Source: Chitinophaga ginsengisoli
GTDB taxonomy: Bacteria > Bacteroidota > Bacteroidia > Chitinophagales > Chitinophagaceae
Length of the DNA: 64,000 bases
NCBI RefSeq assembly: GCF_003014595.1
Contig: NZ_PYGK01000012.1
Span: forward strand, 124,001 to 188,000
Direction of reading: 5' to 3'
The notes beneath the pieces were generated by a model, which made no database searches, had not been told where the DNA came from, and saw nothing but the letters and a program-made list of their open reading frames with translations. The translations under genes and the position numbers were made by a program. This document shows, in pieces, positions 1-7,046 of this stretch; position 1 is the stretch's first letter; each line of letters opens with the position of its first letter.

Positions 1-386
1 TTAACGGCGCTTAGCGATGCTCCCAGTACTACAGGATCGTCAGCCAGACTTCCTGAAGTCAGCGTGAAGGAACCATTAGGATTAATGTAACGTTGCCCGA
101 TTAATACAAGATTTACCTGTCCCATTAATTTACTGTTTACACTAATCCGGAAATCTGCGTCGGTCATTTTTTCCAGGGGTCCAAAATGACCATCTCCCGC
201 TACACAAATCAGCGCATCGAAAGGACCGGCCTTCTCATACATGGCTTTTATGGAATCAGGATCACTAATATTGACCTGTAAATCTCCGCTTCGGGATCCA
301 ACAGCAATAACCTCATGTTCTTTTTGCAAGGCCTTCGTTACATGTTTGCCAATAGTACCTGTGGCACCAACAATAATAATCTTCAT
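1..386 (-). CDS. Short-chain dehydrogenase/reductase, partial (3' end outside window)
   Basis: The reading frame opens with an ATG at 386 and stays open to the left edge, giving about 128 residues. The N-terminus MKIIIVGATGTIGKHV is a Rossmann glycine-rich NAD(P)-binding motif (GATGTIG), followed by a segment ending in DALICVAGDGHF, which fits the strand-4 region of short-chain dehydrogenases. The active-site Tyr/Lys part lies outside the window. The gene is transcribed away from the HxlR regulator at 494, a pairing often seen where HxlR proteins control a neighbouring oxidoreductase. The substrate cannot be told. Confidence 0.85.
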   Translation of the reverse strand, partial: MKIIIVGATGTIGKHVTKALQKEHEVIAVGSRSGDLQVNISDPDSIKAMYEKAGPFDALICVAGDGHFGPLEKMTDADFRISVNSKLMGQVNLVLIGQRYINPNGSFTLTSGSLADDPVVLGASLSAV

Positions 387-421
387 GTATATAAATTTTA
401 CGTCGAAATTATTCCATTACT

Positions 422-429
422 GTACTTTT
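422..429 (+). promoter_or_regulatory. Bacteroidota-type -7 box for the HxlR gene
   Basis: The octamer TACTTTTG matches the TAnnTTTG -7 consensus exactly and lies 64 bases before the HxlR start codon. No clear -33 TTTG was seen. Confidence 0.45.
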
Positions 430-463
430 GTCAAGTAGTTACCATTTCGTCAAGTAATTACCA
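430..463 (+). promoter_or_regulatory. Direct repeat, candidate HxlR operator
   Basis: Two copies of a 15-base sequence, GTCAAGTAGTTACCA (430-444) and GTCAAGTAATTACCA (449-463), differ at one base and start 19 bases apart. They lie between the divergent dehydrogenase and HxlR genes, immediately downstream of the -7 box. A bound regulator here would block HxlR transcription and could act on the dehydrogenase. Binding by the HxlR protein is inferred from position. Confidence 0.5.
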
Positions 464-493
464 AAAGGTTGTAATTATCAACAGCATTGAATT

Positions 494-850
494 ATGGAAA
501 CAAAAAAAATTGAGAAAAAATTTCATAGCGCAGAAGATTGTCCCATAACAGCCACTATTGACGTGATTGGCGGCAAGTGGAAACCACCTATTATCTGGCT
601 TTTATTGAAAGGCCCGATACGTTTTGGCGAATTCAACAGAATAATGCCCAACATCGCACTTAAAGTGCTGTCAAGATGTTTAAAAGAACTGGAGGCCGAT
701 GGCATCATCATTCGCAAAGCCTACCCTGAAATTCCTCCAAGAGTGGAATATTCATTGAGCGAAAAAGGAGAATCTTTACGGGAGGTAATGTTTTCTTTAT
801 CGGACTGGAGCCGTAAAAACATCATGAACGAAAGCGAATCTGCTTTGTAA
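494..850 (+). CDS. HxlR family winged-helix transcriptional regulator
   Basis: At 118 residues it has normal HxlR length. The sequence carries the family pattern: an N-terminal CPI with a cysteine, IDVIGGKWKPPIIWLLL for the first helix, then RFGEFNRIMPNIALKVLSRC for the recognition helix region and a wing around VEYSLSEKG. These are DNA-binding regulators, often responding to reactive electrophiles or quinones through the N-terminal cysteine. It is divergent from the dehydrogenase at 386, with a 15-base direct repeat between them, so control of that gene and of itself is likely. The ATG at 494 has an A-rich leader and no strong ribosome binding site. Confidence 0.92.
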   Translation: METKKIEKKFHSAEDCPITATIDVIGGKWKPPIIWLLLKGPIRFGEFNRIMPNIALKVLSRCLKELEADGIIIRKAYPEIPPRVEYSLSEKGESLREVMFSLSDWSRKNIMNESESAL

Positions 851-867
851 TGTTATTGCATAAAAAA

Positions 868-899
868 GGCAGGATGAACCAGGCTTTATTCATCCTGCC
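868..899. terminator. Hairpin terminator after the HxlR gene
   Basis: An 11-bp perfect stem, GGCAGGATGAA (868-878) with TTCATCCTGCC (889-899), has a 10-base loop and starts 18 bases after the HxlR stop codon. The run of A on the left side gives a U-tract only for minus-strand transcripts; the plus-strand side has no T-run. Confidence 0.6.
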
Positions 900-1088
900 A
901 ATACCCTCGTAATAGAGTGCTGTTGTTCGTCTCCTGATATCAAACACGCTATCCTGAAAATTGTTGTGCTGTCCTAACCAGCACTCCCCGACCAAATCAG
1001 CCCCTGTCCCCATTATTGATCTAACCATAGAAGTGCTCAAAAAATCAGCTATTGCCAATCCAGTAAAGATTATATATTCAAAATAATA

Positions 1089-1096
1089 TATATTTG
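1089..1096 (+). promoter_or_regulatory. -7 promoter box
   Basis: TATATTTG is an exact TAnnTTTG match 18 bases before the ATG at 1115. It overlaps the only upstream alternative start (TTG at 1094), which argues that 1115 is the true start. Confidence 0.5.
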
Positions 1097-1114
1097 AGCC
1101 TTATTCAAACTCCT

Positions 1115-1714
1115 ATGGACTCTTTAGACATCGTAAAGATTTTAGGTACAGGAATCGCCGGATTTGGCTTTCTGCTGATGTACCTCGCGTATAAACTCAT
1201 TGCTAGCCTGGTTATACTTCCAAAAGTGAACCCTGCCATTCTTAAAATGATCAACCGATACATGCTGGTTTGTTTCATCATGACTGTAACAGTGGGTGTG
1301 TTTACTTTTATGTCAACCTCTTACAAAAATGATCTGATCGCTAACCAGGAAACCGTAATTAAAAGCAAGGATACGGCGCTGAACATCCTGACTACCTCCC
1401 AGAAAAATAAACTGCTTGTTGATAGCATATCAAAGGCGACAGACAGCCAGACTATTGCCGAAGTGCATTCCAGGCAGAGTGACTATCTCGACACACTGCA
1501 GAAGTACATCGAGAGCCAGCACAATCCGATCCAGCGTGACAGATTTAACCATTACAAGAATTCACTTTCCACTATCACGGACTCATTGACTATGTCAAAC
1601 GTTGATCATAAGAGAAGGGAATTCCTGAAAGAGAAGTATGTAACGCTCAATGATTCGATTACCAGGTTATCATTGAAAGTGGCAGCTAACAAACAACCTG
1701 CCGATAAAGAATAA
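1115..1714 (+). CDS. Small membrane protein with coiled-coil tail, function unknown
   Basis: The product is about 199 residues. Two hydrophobic segments are clear near residues 9-35 and 47-68, followed by a long polar, helix-prone region with many Lys, Gln, Asp and Ser residues up to the C-terminus. It looks like an inner-membrane protein with two membrane helices and a large soluble coiled-coil domain. I do not recognise the family. The start was set at the ATG at 1115 because the upstream in-frame TTG lies inside a promoter-like box. It is a single-gene unit with a strong terminator behind it. Confidence 0.65.
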   Translation: MDSLDIVKILGTGIAGFGFLLMYLAYKLIASLVILPKVNPAILKMINRYMLVCFIMTVTVGVFTFMSTSYKNDLIANQETVIKSKDTALNILTTSQKNKLLVDSISKATDSQTIAEVHSRQSDYLDTLQKYIESQHNPIQRDRFNHYKNSLSTITDSLTMSNVDHKRREFLKEKYVTLNDSITRLSLKVAANKQPADKE

Positions 1715-1733
1715 ACTATCAACACCAATAGAT

Positions 1734-1765
1734 AAAGCCTGCTGCACAGCGATGCAGCAGGCTTT
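1734..1765 (+). terminator. Intrinsic terminator after the small membrane protein gene
   Basis: A perfect 13-bp stem, AAAGCCTGCTGCA with TGCAGCAGGCTTT, has a 6-base loop and starts 20 bases after the stop codon. The A-rich and T-rich flanks make it usable in both directions. Confidence 0.8.
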
Positions 1766-1799
1766 ATTCATACTATCTTTTAAAAGCGGAACGGTCTTC

Positions 1800-2570
1800 T
1801 CAATGCTTTACTACCAGCCCCTGCTCAGGCACATACTTGTCATATTCCATGTGTTTGGCAATACGTTCCGCTTCCGCTTCTCCTTTCAATTTCGCTACCA
1901 GGTGCAGCGCACCGTCTATGCCTGCGGAAATACCAGCAGTAGTAATGATACGCCCATTATCTACATAACGTACATTGGCCAGCACTTTGGCGGAAGGCAC
2001 GGCCTTCTGCAATGATTGGATACTATTGTGAAAGGTTGTCACTGTAAGGCTGTCCAGCAAACCGGCCCGTCCCAGTACAAATGCGCCCGTGCAGACAGAA
2101 AAGTACCCTTTCGTACCGGCATCCCGGCTTTTAATCCAACTAATCACTTCCGGATCACCAGCAGCAACATCGTCATCTCCACCGAAGATAGCAAAGATAT
2201 CTGCCGGTGGTGCATCCTGTATACTGTAGTCAGGGTTCACTTTTAATATACCCTGTACGGTTACAGGCGCCTTCGTTTTACCTACAGTAAATATTTTAAA
2301 CCCTGCATAGGAAAATACTTCCAGAGGCCCCGCAAAATCAAGCACTTCTGTGCCATCATACAGGTAGAAGCAGATACTATATGGTTGTTGCCCTGTAGTC
2401 CCGGTGGTGTCACGGAGCACCAGCGTCATACCGCAATGCGGGCATACGCCCGGCTTATGATATACAATAGAGTCGCATTGACCACAAGGTGGGCAGACAT
2501 AGTCGGGCCCCTTTTGTTGCGCCATTCCCCATAAAGGCATGCACAACAGTAAGATAAACAGCTGTTTCAT
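1800..2570 (-). CDS. Exported DJ-1/PfpI-family protein with N-terminal heavy-metal-binding domain
   Basis: The 256-residue product starts with a signal peptide (MKQLFILLLCMPLWGMAQ). Residues 24-52 form a cysteine-rich module (C26, C29, C32, C43, C46, ending CPHCGMTLVL) of the kind found in heavy-metal-binding domains of copper-related proteins. From about residue 65 it is a DJ-1/PfpI (GATase1-like) domain with the probable nucleophile Cys160 in YFSVCTGAFVLG. It resembles the sensor half of GlxA regulators but has no DNA-binding domain. It is the downstream neighbour, 65 bases away on the same strand, of a GlxA-type regulator, so the two may share a ligand. The domain assignment is confident; the role is not known. 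Confidence 0.82.
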   Translation of the reverse strand: MKQLFILLLCMPLWGMAQQKGPDYVCPPCGQCDSIVYHKPGVCPHCGMTLVLRDTTGTTGQQPYSICFYLYDGTEVLDFAGPLEVFSYAGFKIFTVGKTKAPVTVQGILKVNPDYSIQDAPPADIFAIFGGDDDVAAGDPEVISWIKSRDAGTKGYFSVCTGAFVLGRAGLLDSLTVTTFHNSIQSLQKAVPSAKVLANVRYVDNGRIITTAGISAGIDGALHLVAKLKGEAEAERIAKHMEYDKYVPEQGLVVKH

Positions 2571-2635
2571 ATACTATTATTGTACACGCAAATTACGACG
2601 GGGTATTGTGCAAAAAAGGACAAGCAGGCAGCTAA

Positions 2636-3568
2636 TCAGGCCATTTTAGCCATTGTACCAGCCTTCTTCGCCAGCTGACTTAGTTGCCGGGTGCTGCTAA
2701 TGCCACAGGCTTTAGCGACCCATGCCAGCTTCTGGCCCTCCTTCAGCAACTGCATAGCCTTTTCTTCGCGCAGGTGACGGATGTAATCTCCAATAGTAAT
2801 ACCTGTAGTAGATTTGAACAGACGGGTGAGATTCCGTGACGACATAAACACCATTGTCGCCAGTTCGTTGATTGTCAGTTTTGTGTGCAGATGATAGGTA
2901 ATATAATCCTGTATTTCGTGTATCTGGTGATTGATATGCTGCCGGTGCTGCAGATGGATACTATGTTGGGCAGCCTCTCCATCGCGACGGATATATACCA
3001 CCATGTCCTTCGCCACCGTATACGCGAAAGTAGGGCCATAATGTTCTTCCACCAGGAACAGTGCCAGGTCTATACCTGTAGAAATGCCTGCACTGGTGTA
3101 AATATTGTCACTTTTTACGAACAACCTGTTTTCTATCACCTGCAACCTGGGAAAGTGCTGCTGCAAAGCGGCAGTATAGCCCCAATGTGTAGTACAGCTA
3201 CGGCCATCAAGTAGCCCGGCTACTGCCAGCGCAAATGCAGCTGTGCAAACAGAACATATGGTAGCGCCCTCCGCAGCGGCATGTTGCAGCCAGGGGATCC
3301 ACACGCTGTCGTTTGTATGGTCCCACTTCGAAAGGTCCATTCCAGCTACCATCACTATATCGTCAGATTGAATGCTGATGACATCCAGCGGTTCTACATT
3401 AGTAAACCCTAACCCTGAAGAAGTGCCAGGCGCAGTATAGGGCGACACATACCGCAATTCATATGGATGTCCGCAACATCCCGCTTCGTAAAAAACCGTG
3501 ACAGCACCCGCCAGATCCAACAGATGCACATGGTCAAACAGAAAAAATACGACACGCTTCTTTTCCAT
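2636..3568 (-). CDS. GlxA family transcriptional regulator (DJ-1/PfpI sensor plus AraC-type HTH)
   Basis: The 310-residue protein has a DJ-1/PfpI-like domain over residues 1-190, with Cys108 in ICSVCTAAFALAVAG at the nucleophile elbow. An AraC/XylS DNA-binding domain occupies about residues 210-305, with the second HTH in SSRNLTRLFKSTTG. GlxA-type proteins use the amidotransferase-like domain to bind a small molecule. It is probably cotranscribed with the exported DJ-1 protein that follows. There is no signal peptide, as expected for a regulator. Confidence 0.9.
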   Translation of the reverse strand: MEKKRVVFFLFDHVHLLDLAGAVTVFYEAGCCGHPYELRYVSPYTAPGTSSGLGFTNVEPLDVISIQSDDIVMVAGMDLSKWDHTNDSVWIPWLQHAAAEGATICSVCTAAFALAVAGLLDGRSCTTHWGYTAALQQHFPRLQVIENRLFVKSDNIYTSAGISTGIDLALFLVEEHYGPTFAYTVAKDMVVYIRRDGEAAQHSIHLQHRQHINHQIHEIQDYITYHLHTKLTINELATMVFMSSRNLTRLFKSTTGITIGDYIRHLREEKAMQLLKEGQKLAWVAKACGISSTRQLSQLAKKAGTMAKMA

Positions 3569-3659
3569 AATACTAAGATAGGAAACGAATCTATTTAAGA
3601 TGAGGTATCTTGCAGTACTATAAATCGCTCACAGCGACCTTTCCGTTCAAAGCACAATC

Positions 3660-4634
3660 TCAGGATTTCCCATACCAATCATTCACCTGTGCATTTCCAT
3701 CTTTGGGAATATCATTCGTATCTAACCTGGCCAGCTCAAACCTCCTGGCATCTGAAACCTTTGCGACGTCTACTTCAGTAGTAAGAGCAACCTTACATTT
3801 CAACTCTTTCAACAGGTCAATGGTATCACTGTTATAGTTTCCGTACGGATAACACATCGTCCAGTAATCCAGATTCCCACCTACCCTTTCTACCAATTTT
3901 ACTGATTCCGTCAGTTCAATACGTTGGAGTTCTTTGCTTAACGAGCCTAACCAATAATGGTTATTGCCATGTCCACCAATATGCATTCCATTTCTTTGCA
4001 TGCATTCCACCTGCTCCATGCTCATATAAAGCTCCCTGCTGAAGGCCGTTTCATCTGCACTTACAAATTTGCGGAAAAGCACATCTGTGATGGCATTCCT
4101 GACAACTTCCGGCAGTTCAACCTGAAGTATACGTTTAATAAAAATGATGCTCGCTGAATCATACCTGTTAGCCACTGCCAGCTTTTTGAAATAGAATTCA
4201 TCAGATTGCAACTTGTAGGTTTCCCTATATTCATTCAGCTGCTGGAAAATTTCCTGGACAAGCAACTCTTTATTAGCAACACTGGCTAGTATAAAGTGAA
4301 TCTTATTTACATCCAGTATCTTATTCTCAAGTGCAGTTTTTACCGGCAAAAAAAAGGAGCCCTGCAATTTTTTCTTCTCGAGAATTGGAAATACATTGGT
4401 GTAGTGATCAATGTATCCATCATCAAAGGTGAGCAGGCAGGCATTAGAAGGTAATTCAGCATCCTGATCGATCGCATCAATTAATTCCTCCATTTTAATA
4501 ATGGAATAATTTTTTTGAAGGTATGCTATTTGTTCATAGAATAAGGGCAGATCCAACCCCTTGATCTCAGGATATCGTGTATGCTTAAGATCCCGAACAT
4601 AATGATACATGACGATCGTACATTTCTTGCTCAT
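3660..4634 (-). CDS. Polysaccharide deacetylase family protein
   Basis: The 324-residue protein begins with CTIVMYHYVRD and has the carbohydrate esterase 4 (NodB) motif TFDDG at residues 69-73. A later HGNNH supplies the metal-binding histidines, followed by a CYPYGNYN segment typical of the fold. Such enzymes remove N-acetyl groups from hexosamines using a divalent metal. No signal peptide is visible, so it may act on cytoplasmic or lipid-linked sugars. It is the last gene of the fkbH operon, 17 bases after the GNAT-like gene. In that context it could expose an amine for acylation (inference). Confidence 0.85.
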   Translation of the reverse strand: MSKKCTIVMYHYVRDLKHTRYPEIKGLDLPLFYEQIAYLQKNYSIIKMEELIDAIDQDAELPSNACLLTFDDGYIDHYTNVFPILEKKKLQGSFFLPVKTALENKILDVNKIHFILASVANKELLVQEIFQQLNEYRETYKLQSDEFYFKKLAVANRYDSASIIFIKRILQVELPEVVRNAITDVLFRKFVSADETAFSRELYMSMEQVECMQRNGMHIGGHGNNHYWLGSLSKELQRIELTESVKLVERVGGNLDYWTMCYPYGNYNSDTIDLLKELKCKVALTTEVDVAKVSDARRFELARLDTNDIPKDGNAQVNDWYGKS

Positions 4635-4651
4635 GCTGATACAATTAATTA

Positions 4652-5686
4652 TTATGCATTAATCCTGCTCGGACGGTCCTGATCACCATCAGCCTTAAAA
4701 ATATAATACGGTTCGCTGGCAGTAGTAAAGAAATTAATTTTAATATTGGTCTGGCTGAACGGTTCAAAATAGTTGGGGATGATCAGGTCTTCATAATCAT
4801 CTCTCAACTGAAAACCAGCTGCCTTCATAGTATCATGATCAATGCCATACTGAAGGAAATCAATATATTCATACCCGTTCCCGTATAAAAGTGCCTTTAA
4901 GGAAGTACCAAGGCCTGCTAAATCAGCTTCATTACCAATAAAATCAACCACCCTTAATACTTTTGCGCCATTCTGGGCGACTTCCCTTGTCACCAGAATA
5001 CTGTTGACTTCCCCCCTAACATCAGCAATGCCTAACACCTTATAGACATAAATGGGATGGTTGAAATAGCGCTTATCAATGTACTGCGGAGACTTATAGG
5101 GAATGCGTTCTTTATATTTTTCCGGATTGAAATATGCAGTCAGCTTATTATAAGATTCAAAAGCTACCAATTGCTTACCTGCGTCCGGTATTGATGTATT
5201 ATCGGCCTTTACCTTTTGGGTATTACTACAGATAGTAAACGCCGTGAGTTGATCATTCAATATAAAATAATGTTGTAGCTGCCCCGTTTTATAACCCATA
5301 AATTCATATAAAGGCAGGGTTTTAGCGTTGGCACCAACAGTAGAAACAATTCTGAAACCAAATCCGGAGATCAGTTTTTCCAACAGCGTCATACCCAACA
5401 TCGGATCTCCATTTTTGGGCCTTGCCTTCCACAATACCGTAAAAACATCGCTGTTTTTGTATTCCTGACCATATAGGATAAACCCCAGGATGCCATCAAT
5501 CTGACCATCCTGGTTTATCGCCAGCAAAAAATTCAGATTGTCTTCATACCGGAAGTCATAATCAAAGAAAGGGTCGCTTTTCAGGTATATATGCTCGGGA
5601 TTCCATTGCTCCGCAAGAAATGTCCGTAATGCTTGCCTGTCGTCTACTGTAGCTATCCTGAAATAATGCAGTTCGTTGGGAGTCAT
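4652..5686 (-). CDS. GNAT-like acyltransferase, two-domain
   Basis: The 344-residue protein has an N-terminal half resembling a GNAT fold (YFRIATVDDRQALRTFL, then DGILGFILYG, then LPLYEFMGY). The second half also looks acetyltransferase-like (RVVDFIGNE, then LLYGNGYEYIDFL) and ends with a conserved-looking FKADGDQDRP segment. I recall this tail from uncharacterised proteins of surface-polysaccharide loci, but could not check. It lies between the SDR and the deacetylase in a tight operon, so it may transfer the ACP-bound acyl group to a sugar amine. That role is inferred. Confidence 0.6.
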   Translation of the reverse strand: MTPNELHYFRIATVDDRQALRTFLAEQWNPEHIYLKSDPFFDYDFRYEDNLNFLLAINQDGQIDGILGFILYGQEYKNSDVFTVLWKARPKNGDPMLGMTLLEKLISGFGFRIVSTVGANAKTLPLYEFMGYKTGQLQHYFILNDQLTAFTICSNTQKVKADNTSIPDAGKQLVAFESYNKLTAYFNPEKYKERIPYKSPQYIDKRYFNHPIYVYKVLGIADVRGEVNSILVTREVAQNGAKVLRVVDFIGNEADLAGLGTSLKALLYGNGYEYIDFLQYGIDHDTMKAAGFQLRDDYEDLIIPNYFEPFSQTNIKINFFTTASEPYYIFKADGDQDRPSRINA

Positions 5687-5698
5687 AATAATTGAAAA

Positions 5699-6415
5699 TT
5701 AAATGTCCATTGCGGCATTCATAACAATGTTCTGACCATTGATATGTTGTGAACAGGTAGTAAGAAAGGCAACTACATCCGCAACTTCCGCAGGCAGTAT
5801 GAGCTTGCCCAGCGGGTGCGACGAAATAATCTCTTCAACCAGGCGCTCGTCTACATCCTGATTAAAATCAGTCAACATGAAGGAAGGTGAAACACAATTC
5901 GAGGTGATATTAAACCGGTTATTCTCTGTTGCCCATGACTTTGACAATGACAGCAAATAGTTTTTACCGGCAATATACTCCGACCATCCCACCGCAGGTT
6001 TGCCTACGATCGCCGAAGACAGGATCGTTATTATCTTTCCAGACTTCTTTTTCCTGAAAGCACTGATAGCAGCTTGCGTAACCGTAATGGTACTTACTAT
6101 ATTAGTCTTGAAATCCCTGATGAGGGATGCTTCATCTAATTTATGGAAATGTTTTTTTTGCGGGTTAACAGCAGCGTTATTAATCAGCACATCAATATTC
6201 CACTGGCCTATTTTATCGACCAATGACGACAACGATTTTTCATCGCTGAAGTCACATTGTACTTTTGATACATTAGGGTACTTTACCTCCAGTTCAGATG
6301 CAGCGGCTTCGGAATTAAGGTAAGTAAAATAGATGTGGTCCTCAGCCTTCTCAGCCAGCTTATTGACAATAGCGTTTCCAACGCCCTTACTTCCACCAGT
6401 TACTAAAATGTTCAT
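5699..6415 (-). CDS. SDR family oxidoreductase (FabG-like)
   Basis: This is a classical short-chain dehydrogenase of 238 residues. It has the cofactor motif TGGSKGVG (residues 6-13), NNAA (79-82), the catalytic Ser near 133 and YxxxK as Tyr147 and Lys151 in YIAGK. FabG-type members reduce 3-oxoacyl groups on acyl carrier protein with NADPH. It overlaps the MaoC-like gene by 4 bases and sits in an operon with an acyl carrier protein, so an ACP-bound substrate is likely. Sugar reduction remains possible. Confidence 0.87.
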   Translation of the reverse strand: MNILVTGGSKGVGNAIVNKLAEKAEDHIYFTYLNSEAAASELEVKYPNVSKVQCDFSDEKSLSSLVDKIGQWNIDVLINNAAVNPQKKHFHKLDEASLIRDFKTNIVSTITVTQAAISAFRKKKSGKIITILSSAIVGKPAVGWSEYIAGKNYLLSLSKSWATENNRFNITSNCVSPSFMLTDFNQDVDERLVEEIISSHPLGKLILPAEVADVVAFLTTCSQHINGQNIVMNAAMDI

Positions 6416-6804
6416 ATCAATCCGATTAATAGCTTTCCTTTAGCTACTTTTCTGTTATCTGTCTTGTTTATAAATTCAAACTTAAATTCTACAGCATTTA
6501 CAGATTCAAATATGGCACTTTGTGTAGCCGAAAAAGAAAGCGTATCGGCTAAAAAAACCGGAGAATGGAATTTAATCTCCTGCTGTATAATCATGACATC
6601 TTTGGTAGGGAGCAGCTCTCCGACAAAATAAGACACGAACCCATTTAATATGTTTCCATGCATCACCACATCTTTAAAGCCCTTGGCGTTAGCAAATGAC
6701 TTTTCTGTATGAAGGGGGTTCCTGTCATTAAAAATCCCCAGAAACCCATTATAGATTTCGCTGGAAACTTCAAATTCATGCTGATATTTGTCGCCCACCT
6801 GCAT
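6412..6804 (-). CDS. MaoC-like hot-dog fold dehydratase/hydratase
   Basis: The 130-residue protein matches (R)-specific enoyl hydratases: FNDRNPLHTE carries the catalytic Asp27 and His32, followed by a KGFKDVVMHGNILNGF segment. Enzymes of this type hydrate or dehydrate 2-enoyl/3-hydroxyacyl thioesters on CoA or ACP. It overlaps the ACP gene by one base and the SDR gene by four. The three could carry out reduction and (de)hydration on the same small carrier. Confidence 0.87.
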   Translation of the reverse strand: MQVGDKYQHEFEVSSEIYNGFLGIFNDRNPLHTEKSFANAKGFKDVVMHGNILNGFVSYFVGELLPTKDVMIIQQEIKFHSPVFLADTLSFSATQSAIFESVNAVEFKFEFINKTDNRKVAKGKLLIGLI

Positions 6805-7040
6805 TATGCACTCAATTTTAGCGCGATAGCATCACACATTTCCCCAACATTTTTCCAGTTTCTTATTTCATTCGCAGAAAACTTCAGCTTGAAATGTTTT
6901 TCTATGGAAACGACCAGTTGTATATGATTCAGCGAATCCCATTCCTCTACATCAGCAGAAGTAGTTTCGCGGGTAATTACTAAATCATCATTTTCCAATA
7001 CGTCTATGAAGATGGTATTCACATCCTTCAAAATGTCCAT
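6804..7040 (-). CDS. Acyl carrier protein
   Basis: The 78-residue acidic protein has the phosphopantetheine attachment motif EEWDSLNHIQLV with Ser36. It is not in a fab operon; its neighbours are FkbH 6 bases upstream and a MaoC-like hydratase overlapping downstream. It is therefore a dedicated carrier, probably charged by the FkbH protein. The motif and length make the identity secure. Confidence 0.93.
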   Translation of the reverse strand: MDILKDVNTIFIDVLENDDLVITRETTSADVEEWDSLNHIQLVVSIEKHFKLKFSANEIRNWKNVGEMCDAIALKLSA

Positions 7041-7046
7041 AACAAT

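Noticed and set aside
822-1058. 78-residue minus-strand reading frame between HxlR and the membrane protein gene
   Set aside because: It crosses the HxlR terminator and the end of the HxlR gene, and its sequence resembles no protein family.
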